This document shows positions 1 to 6,017 of a stretch of 7,362 nucleotides of DNA, piece by piece. How positions within the stretch are numbered: the stretch's first letter is position 1; every line of letters starts with the position of its first letter. The DNA is taken from contig CAIYBQ010000563.1 of the NCBI GenBank assembly GCA_903924445.1, positions 1 to 7,362 of the forward strand. The letters are read 5' to 3'. The position numbers and the translations under genes were made by a program. The notes beneath the pieces are model-generated. The model was not told where the DNA came from and made no database searches. It saw only the letters and a list, made by a program, of their open reading frames with translations. The DNA is from an uncultured Armatimonadota bacterium. Its GTDB lineage: Bacteria > Armatimonadota > Armatimonadia > Armatimonadales > Armatimonadaceae.

Positions 1-626
1 CCCGCCAAGGCATCATGGATGAGCACATCGAAGTGGGACGAAAGTATCCTTCGATCCGCTTGAACACGACCTACAGCTTTGGCATCGATGACTATGAGTT
101 CATCGTGGCCTTCGAAACGGATGAACCAAGCGACTTCCTCGACTTGGTCCAAGAGCTGCGTGAGACCGAATCCAGCCTCTACACGCTGCAGGACACGCCG
201 CTGTTCACCTGTACGAACATGCGTCTCGAGGATGCACTCGACAGCCTTGGTGGACCAGCGATTGCTGTTCCGCTTTCAGAGACAGTAGCACGTGAGGTCT
301 GGGTCGAGGTGTGTCCGCTCAGCGAGTTTCTGCCCGGTCAGACTCGAACCGTCTTCCTGGAAGGCAAGATGGTCGGTCTCTTCAATATCAAGGGTGAGCT
401 CTACGCCATCAACAACCGCTGTTCGCATGCCCGCGGCCCGCTCTGCGAAGGCACGATAAACGAGGACGAATGCTCTGTCATCTGTCCTTGGCACTACGGA
501 AAGTTCGATATCAAAACCGGCGCCGCTATCGATGGCGTCGTCCGCAAGCCGGTTGAGACCTACAAAGTGGATGTCCGTGATGGCATGATTTACGTTGGAA
601 CGACGATTGATGGAGCAGCAGAATGA
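1..626 (+). CDS. hemQ: HemQ (coproheme decarboxylase) fused to a C-terminal Rieske [2Fe-2S] domain, 5'-partial
   Basis: The frame is open to the left edge (codons 3-14 read R-Q-G-I before the ATG at 15), so the ATG at 15 is internal and the gene starts upstream. Residues are numbered from that Met. Residues 1-67 match the C-terminal end of the chlorite dismutase/HemQ family: MDEHIEVGRKYP, NTTYSFGIDD, FLDLVQELRETE, then YTLQDTPLFTC. His4 aligns with the proximal heme-iron ligand of HemQ; the catalytic Tyr would lie upstream. HemQ (ChdC) oxidatively decarboxylates two propionates of coproheme III to give heme b, the last step of the coproporphyrin-dependent pathway. After a linker (about 67-94), residues 95-197 form a Rieske domain with ligands CSH (Cys136, His138) and CPWH (Cys157, His160). 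It resembles soluble Rieske ferredoxins: the extra disulfide cysteines of bc1-type proteins are absent from the usual positions. The stop codon overlaps the hemH start (ATGA). The fusion is seen directly; the role of the Rieske part is unknown. An alternative is that the Cld part is a degenerate HemQ paralogue, but the conserved His and the neighbours argue against that. Confidence 0.88.
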   Translation, partial: RQGIMDEHIEVGRKYPSIRLNTTYSFGIDDYEFIVAFETDEPSDFLDLVQELRETESSLYTLQDTPLFTCTNMRLEDALDSLGGPAIAVPLSETVAREVWVEVCPLSEFLPGQTRTVFLEGKMVGLFNIKGELYAINNRCSHARGPLCEGTINEDECSVICPWHYGKFDIKTGAAIDGVVRKPVETYKVDVRDGMIYVGTTIDGAAE

Positions 627-1717
627 GTATCTATGGAGCCCAGGCGGTAGACTCCCCCCGTCACGATGACGCCGCGCAGACATACGATGCGCTGCTCTTC
701 CTCTCTTTTGGTGGACCAGAAGGCATGGATGATGTCATGCCTTTTCTGCGGAATGTGTCGCGTGGACGTAACATCCCGGATGCACGCCTTGCAGAAGTCG
801 CCCATCACTACGAGGGCTTTGGCGGAGTATCACCAATCAATGCACAAAACCGTGCACTGATTGCTGCGATGGAAGCCGACTTTGCCGCAAACGGGCTAAA
901 CATTCCAATCTACTTTGGCAACCGTAACTGGCACCCGATGGTCACCGACACCATCACCCAAATGAAAGCCGATGGCATCAAGCGTGTCCTAGTGTTTGTC
1001 ACCAGTGCATTTAGCTGCTACTCAGGATGCCGGCAATACCGTGAAGATGTCACGAATGCCCTTGAGCTTCTCCAGCTCGGCCAGGATGACATCCAGTTCG
1101 ATAAAATTCGTGTTTACTACAACCATCCCGACTTTATCGGCACGATGGTGACTAAGACAAACGAAGGCCTTGCAACTCTTCCGGAATCCGATGCCCCTGT
1201 GCACTTGGTGTTCACCGCACATAGCATCCCAAACAGCATGGCCGCAGGCAGCGATTACGAAGTTCAGCTCAAGGAAGCCAGCCGCTTGGTCGCGGAAGAA
1301 GCGGGTGTATCGGATTGGAGCCTTGTCTATCAGAGCCGGAGTGGCCCGCCACAGATTCCGTGGCTGGAACCGGATGTCTGCGACTACATCGACACGCTCG
1401 CAGAACAAGGTGTCAAGCGCATCGCGATTATCCCGATCGGCTTTATTTCCGACCACATGGAAGTGCTATTTGACTTGGATAATGAAGCGCTTTCCAAGGC
1501 TGCCGAGGTTGGCATCGATGCGGTTCGCATCAGCACGGTAGGCACGGATCCACGCTTTGTCGGGATGATTCGTCAGCTGGTCGTTGAGCGAATGACAGAA
1601 TCGCCAGAGCGCAAATGCATGGGTTGCCGTGGTCCAAACCACGATGTTTGCCCGGTGGGTTGCTGCGCAAAAGGTGAATCAGCGCGACCGAGGCCAGCAG
1701 CGAATCCAGTAAGTTAA
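623..1717 (+). CDS. hemH: Ferrochelatase, probably coproporphyrin ferrochelatase (HemH/CpfC) with Cys-rich C-terminus
   Basis: 364 aa. Inserts Fe2+ into the porphyrin; beside hemQ the likely substrate is coproporphyrin III, giving coproheme. Visible family motifs are LLFLSFGGPEG (24-34), HHYEGFGGVSPIN (61-73), FVTSAFSCYSGCRQYRED (125-142), VFTAHSIP with catalytic His200, QSRSGPPQIPWLEPD (237-251), and GFISDHMEVLFDLD (273-286) with catalytic Glu280. No membrane segment is apparent. The last ~35 residues carry Cys332, 335, 343, 347 and 348, and there is an internal Cys136 at the SGCRQY motif. Mycobacterium tuberculosis ferrochelatase binds a [2Fe-2S] cluster through one internal and three C-terminal cysteines, so this protein probably does too (inference). 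The ATG at 623 overlaps the upstream stop by 4 nt and has GGAG at 612-615, 7 nt upstream, which favours coupled translation with hemQ. Overall the sequence resembles the actinobacterial ferrochelatase type. The tail after the cysteines is Arg/Pro/Ala-rich. Confidence 0.95.
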   Translation: MSIYGAQAVDSPRHDDAAQTYDALLFLSFGGPEGMDDVMPFLRNVSRGRNIPDARLAEVAHHYEGFGGVSPINAQNRALIAAMEADFAANGLNIPIYFGNRNWHPMVTDTITQMKADGIKRVLVFVTSAFSCYSGCRQYREDVTNALELLQLGQDDIQFDKIRVYYNHPDFIGTMVTKTNEGLATLPESDAPVHLVFTAHSIPNSMAAGSDYEVQLKEASRLVAEEAGVSDWSLVYQSRSGPPQIPWLEPDVCDYIDTLAEQGVKRIAIIPIGFISDHMEVLFDLDNEALSKAAEVGIDAVRISTVGTDPRFVGMIRQLVVERMTESPERKCMGCRGPNHDVCPVGCCAKGESARPRPAANPVS

Positions 1718-1766
1718 CTATTGTTACGCGTGTCCTTATGTGGCATGAATAATGCAACTTTGATGG

Positions 1767-1792
1767 TGTACAGGCTGAGCATTGGTCTGACA
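1767..1792 (+). other. Imperfect hairpin in the hemH-hemA spacer
   Basis: As RNA, 1767-1778 can pair with 1782-1792 around the 3-nt loop GCA. There are 11 pairs, including three G-U, with A1770 bulged. The following bases (TCACATAAATATT) are A/T-rich but not a T-run, so it is not a standard intrinsic terminator. With three wobbles and a tight loop it may be chance. It could instead be an operator half-site pair or part of the hemA leader. Only the pairing is seen; function is unknown. Confidence 0.25.
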
Positions 1793-1900
1793 TCACATAA
1801 ATATTGAATCGAGAATTGTCGTGTTATTGCGTAGTGATGCGTCCCAACAGTCTATCCATTACACAGCGTCATCCATGATGGTTTATCCTTCCGCACAGGC

Positions 1901-1904
1901 AGGA
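1901..1904 (+). promoter_or_regulatory. Shine-Dalgarno site of hemA
   Basis: AGGA sits 8 nt before the ATG at 1913. A second in-frame ATG at 1919 (third codon) would have a 14-nt spacer, so this site selects the first ATG. It is the clearest ribosome binding site in the hemA-hemY block, as expected for the leading gene. Confidence 0.6.
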
Positions 1905-1912
1905 TTTCCAGC

Positions 1913-3283
1913 ATGAAGATGATTGCCGTTGGTCTTAACTACAAGACCGCACCCATTGAAATCCGCGAAAAGCTGACAATGACGGGGTGTGTGCTCCGCA
2001 GTACCCTGGATGATCTCAAGGCATTGAAAGTCGCAAGCGGTGGCGGTTCCAAGACCCAGGTCGTGGATGAAGCCATCATTCTTTCGACGTGTAACCGCCT
2101 CGAAATCTACGCAGCAGCCCGCGACTTTCAAGCGGGTCTGACGCAGATCGAGCTGTTCCTGTCGCGCCTCCAGAACATCCCCTTGGATGACCTACGGCCG
2201 CACTTGTACTCGCTCTCCGGGGATGCAACCGTAACGCACCTGATGCAGGTTTCGTGTGGCTTGGACTCGATGATTCTTGGCGAGGCGCAGATTCTTGGGC
2301 AGGTTACGGCGGCGCTGGATGCGGCATTTGATGCTCAGACAGTTGGCGCGGGACTGTCCCATCTGTTTTCCCAGGCGATTCACGCCGGCAAGCGAGCACG
2401 CACCGAAACGGTTATCAGCCGGCATACGACCAGTGTCAGCCATGCAGGTGCATCGCTTTTGGTGCAGCAGTTTGCACCTGATGTTCGCCTAAACGTCTTG
2501 ATACTTGGTGCGGGTGAAATGGCCGTGATGGCGGCACAAGCCCTGCAGCGCCTTGGCGATCATCGCTTGGCGTTTATGAACCGGACCTTCCACAGAGCTG
2601 AGGAGCTCGCTGCGGAATTCGGCGGTATCGCGATGACCTGGAATGACCTTGACATGGCGCTCGAGGTTGCGGATGCAGTTATCTGCTGTACGGGAGCCCC
2701 GCATATCGTTCTGGTGAAAGAAAACATCGCAACGGTTCAGGTAACCCGCGAGCATCGGCCTCTTGTGTTGATGGACATCGCTGTTCCACGTGATGTCGAC
2801 CCTGGCGTCTCAACAATAGATGGCGTAAAGCTGTTCGACATCGATGACCTCCAATCCGTCGTCGACTCCAATATCGAGCTGCGCCGCGGTGCCATCCCGG
2901 CCGTCGAGCGGATTATTGAAGAAGAAGTTGTCCGGTTCAATGGCTGGCTGTCAAGCCGTGCCGTCACGCCTGTCATCACTGACTTGCGTAAATGGGCGCA
3001 GGCCGTCGCCGATGAAGAGCTGTCCTCAGCACTGCAAAAGCTTCCCGATCTTGATGAGAAGTCAAAGCGGATGGTCACTCGCCTTGCGCATAGAATCATC
3101 AACCGCTTCCTCCATGAGCCGACAAGTCGCCTACGTGACCAGGCATTCGATGGCAATGCGGCTTACTTTACGCACGTTGTGCGAGAGCTGTTCCCACTCG
3201 ATGAGAATGTAGCGGCGGCAACTCACATTTCCGACAACAACAGAACAGCGGAGTCCAAGCAGGGTAAGGGTCAGGTTGCTTGA
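1913..3283 (+). CDS. hemA: Glutamyl-tRNA reductase
   Basis: 456 aa, a normal length for the family. It reduces glutamyl-tRNA(Glu) with NADPH to glutamate-1-semialdehyde, the first committed step of C5 tetrapyrrole synthesis. The N-terminal catalytic domain has VGLNYKTAPIEIREKL (6-21) and the active-site motif ILSTCNRLEIYA with nucleophile Cys60. It is followed by SCGLDSMILGEAQILGQV (114-131), and ISRHTTSVSHAG lies at 168-179. The NADPH-binding domain shows VLILGAGEMA (195-204) and later MDIAVPRDVDP (287-297). The helical dimerisation domain occupies about 350-430 and includes HEPTSRLRD (401-409). The last ~25 residues are a polar, non-conserved-looking tail. It is preceded by the 195-bp spacer and its own AGGA site, and is followed almost at once by hemC, so it heads a probable hemACDBEY transcription unit. 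Its partner aminomutase HemL is not in the window. Confidence 0.97.
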   Translation: MKMIAVGLNYKTAPIEIREKLTMTGCVLRSTLDDLKALKVASGGGSKTQVVDEAIILSTCNRLEIYAAARDFQAGLTQIELFLSRLQNIPLDDLRPHLYSLSGDATVTHLMQVSCGLDSMILGEAQILGQVTAALDAAFDAQTVGAGLSHLFSQAIHAGKRARTETVISRHTTSVSHAGASLLVQQFAPDVRLNVLILGAGEMAVMAAQALQRLGDHRLAFMNRTFHRAEELAAEFGGIAMTWNDLDMALEVADAVICCTGAPHIVLVKENIATVQVTREHRPLVLMDIAVPRDVDPGVSTIDGVKLFDIDDLQSVVDSNIELRRGAIPAVERIIEEEVVRFNGWLSSRAVTPVITDLRKWAQAVADEELSSALQKLPDLDEKSKRMVTRLAHRIINRFLHEPTSRLRDQAFDGNAAYFTHVVRELFPLDENVAAATHISDNNRTAESKQGKGQVA

Positions 3284-3284
3284 G

Positions 3285-4205
3285 ATGAACATCCGATTTG
3301 GCACCCGTGGCTCAGCGCTTGCGCTTTGGCAGACGCGATACGTGATGGCGGAGCTGACGGCTGCGAATGCAACCGTTACAGCGGCCTATGAGATTTACTC
3401 AACAAAGGGTGACCGGGTCATCGATGTTCCCCTACCGCAAGTCGGTGGCAAGGGACTGTTTACTGCGGAGCTCGAAGCGGCGCTGCACGCCGGTGACATC
3501 GATTGTGCCGTCCATAGCCTCAAAGACCTCCCAACAGAGCAGCCCGCCGGGCTTGCACTTGGTGCAATCATGCCACGCGCGGATGCCCGTGATGTCCTGA
3601 TTTCCCGAAGCGGAATGACGCTTTTAGAGCTGCCGCAGGGCGCTGTCATCGGAACCAGCTCGCACCGGCGCGGTGCACAGCTCAAGGCAATCCGACCAGA
3701 TATTCAGCTTGCTGACATCCGCGGAAATGTCGATACGCGCATCAAGAAGGCACTGGATCCAGATGGCCAGTACGACGCGATTATGCTTGCATCCGCTGGG
3801 CTTGACCGCCTCGGCTTCGTAGATGTCGTCACAGAGCGTCTCTCTCCAGAAATAATGCTTCCGGCTCCGGGGCAGGGTGCGGTTGCAGTGCAGATGCGTT
3901 CCGAATGGGATGGCAACGCACATTTCACTGCACTTCACTGCGTCGACACGGCACTTTGTGTGACGGCGGAGCGTGCATTCCTTGCAGGTCTCGGTGGTGG
4001 ATGTTCGGTCCCTGTCGCAGCGTATGCAGTCATCAACAACGGAGCTGTGGAAGTGACCGGGCGTGTCTGCGCCTTGGATGGTTCCACGGTTATCACCGTA
4101 GCGACACAGGGAACGTGCGAGACGCTTGCTGATGCTGCTGTCCTTGGCGCAGCGCTTGCAGAGATGGCCCTTGCACAAGGGGCGGCGACCCTGCTGGCTC
4201 ACTAG
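3285..4205 (+). CDS. hemC: Hydroxymethylbilane synthase (porphobilinogen deaminase)
   Basis: 306 aa from the ATG at 3285. It polymerises four porphobilinogens into hydroxymethylbilane on a covalently bound dipyrromethane cofactor. Motifs by residue: RFGTRGSALALWQ near the N-terminus (4-16), VGGKGLFTAELE (53-64), HSLKDLPT with catalytic Asp81, GTSSHRRGAQL with Arg128/129, IRGNVDTR (145-152), and LPAPGQGAVAVQ (192-203). The cofactor-attachment Cys240 lies in GLGGGCSVPVAAY. Start choice: the ATG lies one base after the hemA stop, and AGG at 3273-3275 is 9 nt away. A TTG at 3276, inside the end of hemA, would add only Met-Leu-Glu and has AAGGG at 3266-3270 at 5-nt spacing, so it cannot be excluded. 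Either way translation is probably coupled to hemA. Confidence 0.96.
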   Translation: MNIRFGTRGSALALWQTRYVMAELTAANATVTAAYEIYSTKGDRVIDVPLPQVGGKGLFTAELEAALHAGDIDCAVHSLKDLPTEQPAGLALGAIMPRADARDVLISRSGMTLLELPQGAVIGTSSHRRGAQLKAIRPDIQLADIRGNVDTRIKKALDPDGQYDAIMLASAGLDRLGFVDVVTERLSPEIMLPAPGQGAVAVQMRSEWDGNAHFTALHCVDTALCVTAERAFLAGLGGGCSVPVAAYAVINNGAVEVTGRVCALDGSTVITVATQGTCETLADAAVLGAALAEMALAQGAATLLAH

Positions 4206-4985
4206 GTGAAGCGGTATTGCGTTGTCAACACGCGGGCCGTACACCAACAGGCAGCGCTCACAGACCTGTGTATTAACCGCGGTTGGGATGTCCTGGCATT
4301 TCCGTGTATTGGCGTCGAGCTGACTAACACAACTAAGCTATGTGATCACTTGGCTGCGCCTGATGTGTCCTATGCGTGGTTGGTCCTCACCAGCAGCAAT
4401 GCCGTGGATGCGATTGCTGTCGCAGCCGAAAATCGCACGTTACTCCTTCCACGAATTGCCTGTGTCGGCGCCGCCACGGCAGCGTATGCTGAGGAGCAGC
4501 TGGGTGTAAAGGCGACATTTATCCCAACGGTAGCCACTGGGAGTGCTCTTGCGCAGCAGCTTCCCACAAACGCTGGGGAGCGTGTTTTGCTGCCGCAATC
4601 CGCCATCGCAAGTCCTGAAACGGCAGCGATTCTGCAGTCGCGCGGTGCGGTTGTCGATGTGATTAGTGCGTACTCGGTTTCTGCAGGCTCCGGCGGGGAT
4701 GATGTCCCAGATGCAGTGCAAAGCGGGAAATTAGATGCCGTGATGGTGACAAGTCCATCGGCGTTGGATGGCTTTCTCACCCGGATGGAAGCAGCAGGTG
4801 TCCCTTACGCATCGATTGAACGGCTGATCTTCGCACCGATAGGCCCAACGACGGCGAAGGCTATTTTCAATAAATCCCTCCATGCGTTGCCTGTTCCAAC
4901 CGAACATTCTCTGGAGGGACTTCTCGATGTCCTTGCCTGCTATTTTGATAGACTTGAAACACCAAACGAATCCCAGCAGACCTGA
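4206..4985 (+). CDS. hemD: Uroporphyrinogen-III synthase
   Basis: 259 aa, normal length. It cyclises hydroxymethylbilane with inversion of ring D to give uroporphyrinogen III. HemD is a poorly conserved family, but the usual landmarks are visible: LVLTSSNAVDAI (59-70), CVGAATAAYA (86-95), LLPQSAIASPE (128-138), VISAYSV with the typical Tyr (152-158), VMVTSPSALDGF (179-190) and FAPIGPTTAKAI (209-220). The two-lobed architecture, roughly 1-35 plus 160-245 around a middle lobe, fits the fold (inference). The start is a GTG directly abutting the hemC TAG with zero spacing. No Shine-Dalgarno lies at useful distance (AAGGGG at 4177-4182 is 23 nt away), so expression probably relies on ribosomes finishing hemC. 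Its place between hemC and hemB supports the call. Confidence 0.93.
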   Translation: MKRYCVVNTRAVHQQAALTDLCINRGWDVLAFPCIGVELTNTTKLCDHLAAPDVSYAWLVLTSSNAVDAIAVAAENRTLLLPRIACVGAATAAYAEEQLGVKATFIPTVATGSALAQQLPTNAGERVLLPQSAIASPETAAILQSRGAVVDVISAYSVSAGSGGDDVPDAVQSGKLDAVMVTSPSALDGFLTRMEAAGVPYASIERLIFAPIGPTTAKAIFNKSLHALPVPTEHSLEGLLDVLACYFDRLETPNESQQT

Positions 4986-4988
4986 ATA

Positions 4989-6017
4989 ATGCAATCCGAA
5001 AACCCAATGCCCATCCCGATGCTGCGGCCACGCCGCTTACGGACATCCGTGACGATGCGCTCACTCGTGCGTGAGACGATTCTCCGTCCCGCCGACTTTA
5101 TTGCGCCGCTCTTCGTCCGGCACGGTAACGGAATCCGACAGCCCATTAAGTCGATGCCTGGGCAGTTTCAACTCTCTATCGATCAAGCCGTGATCGAAGC
5201 GCGTGACCTCGCGGCCCGAGGTATTCCAGCCGTTATTCTGTTTGGGATTCCTGAGCATAAAGATGCGTGTGGAAGCGAAAACTATTCCCCGGATGGCATT
5301 ATCCCAAGTGCAATCCGCGCCATCAAGGCTGCGTGTCCTGACCTGCTCGTGATCACAGACATGTGTTTTTGCGAATACACAGATCACGGCCACTGCGGAA
5401 TCATTAATGTTCCAGGTGATAAGCACCACATTCCGGCCCTCCCGCATGGCTATCTCCTAAATGACCCAACCCTTGAACTACTTGCGAAGGCATCGGTTGT
5501 CCACGCGGATGCCGGTGCGGACATCATCGCACCAAGTGGGATGATTGACGGGATGATTGCTGCAATTCGCACGGCTCTCGATGCTGGCGGACACAGTCAC
5601 ATTTCCGTGATGTCGTATGCGGCGAAATATGCGAGTGGGTTTTACGGCCCCTTCCGGGATGCTGCCGAGAGCACGCCAACCTTTGGCGATCGCCATCAGT
5701 ACCAAATGGATCCCGGTAACAAGCGCGAGGCGATGAAAGAGGTCGCTATCGATGTCGCAGAGGGCGCGGACATTTTAATGGTCAAGCCGGCGATGCCCTA
5801 CTTAGACATCATCCATCAGATTCGCGCTGCCTACGACCATCCGGTTGCGGCGTATCAGGTGAGTGGAGAGTTCGCGATGATACATGCGGCGGCGGCCAAC
5901 GGATGGGTTGACCTCGAGCGCTGCGCGCTCGAGTCTCTGACCTGTATCAAACGGGCCGGCGCAGACATGATTTTGACGTATTTTGCCAAGGATGCAACAG
6001 ATTGGATTTCGAAATGA
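4989..6017 (+). CDS. hemB: Delta-aminolevulinic acid dehydratase (porphobilinogen synthase), Zn-type
   Basis: 342 aa. It condenses two 5-aminolevulinates into porphobilinogen. RPRRLRTS (13-20) and LVRETILRPADFIAPLFV (26-43) form the typical N-terminal arm. The metal site DMCFCEYTDHGHCG (124-137) has Cys126, Cys128 and Cys136, the CxCx7C arrangement of zinc-dependent enzymes rather than the Asp-rich magnesium form. Schiff-base lysines are Lys213 (SYAAKYASGFYGPFRD) and Lys266 (MVKPAMPYLD). MDPGNKREAMKE (240-251) is also characteristic. The ATG at 4989 is 3 nt after the hemD stop and has only a poor ribosome binding site. Later in-frame ATGs at 5007 and 5019 also lack one, and the conserved sequence begins only at residue 12, so the exact start is less certain than the identity. 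The 3' end overlaps the hemE start (ATGA). Confidence 0.97.
   Translation: MQSENPMPIPMLRPRRLRTSVTMRSLVRETILRPADFIAPLFVRHGNGIRQPIKSMPGQFQLSIDQAVIEARDLAARGIPAVILFGIPEHKDACGSENYSPDGIIPSAIRAIKAACPDLLVITDMCFCEYTDHGHCGIINVPGDKHHIPALPHGYLLNDPTLELLAKASVVHADAGADIIAPSGMIDGMIAAIRTALDAGGHSHISVMSYAAKYASGFYGPFRDAAESTPTFGDRHQYQMDPGNKREAMKEVAIDVAEGADILMVKPAMPYLDIIHQIRAAYDHPVAAYQVSGEFAMIHAAAANGWVDLERCALESLTCIKRAGADMILTYFAKDATDWISK

Larger units (their letters stand above)
1718..1912 (+). promoter_or_regulatory. Intergenic region upstream of hemA, probable promoter/leader
   Basis: This is the only non-coding stretch of any size here. I count 86 G+C in 195 bases (44%), below the mid-50s of the genes, with the lowest part around 1741-1830. 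No ORF or RNA gene is seen in it. I could not find a convincing sigma70-type pair. The best -10-like words are AATAAT at 1748-1753 and CATAAA at 1796-1801, but neither has a good -35 at 16-18 nt. No run of T marks an intrinsic terminator for hemH, so read-through from hemH into hemA is possible. Its position before the first-committed-step gene makes it the natural site for control of the hemA-hemY block (inference). Confidence 0.4.

Noticed and set aside
15..626. Stand-alone 203-aa Rieske protein starting at the ATG at 15
   Set aside because: The frame stays open to the left edge, and the residues around that Met match the interior of HemQ (heme-ligand helix), so it is the tail of a longer protein.
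276..683. 135-codon open frame on the - strand over the Rieske region
   Set aside because: It spans the hemQ-hemH junction antisense to two well-supported genes and has no motif.
1748..1753. AATAAT as a -10 element of a hemA promoter
   Set aside because: It matches 5 of 6 consensus bases, but no -35-like word lies 16-18 nt upstream (the nearest, TTGTTA at 1721-1726, is 21 nt away) and there is no extended TG.
1767..1792. Hairpin as an intrinsic terminator of hemH
   Set aside because: There is no T-run after the stem, and the stem has three G-U pairs and a bulge.
3276..3284. TTG start of hemC at 3276
   Set aside because: It would overlap hemA by 8 nt and add only three residues. The ATG at 3285 leads directly into the conserved N-terminus. 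Not excluded outright, because AAGGG is well spaced from the TTG.
3624..4247. 207-codon open frame on the - strand
   Set aside because: It lies antisense to hemC, whose full family motif set is intact. The product has no recognisable motif and a composition typical of a shadow frame.
6002..6013. TTG start of hemE at 6002
   Set aside because: It adds four residues with no support; the ATG at 6014 forms the ATGA overlap with the hemB stop, a pattern also seen at hemQ-hemH.
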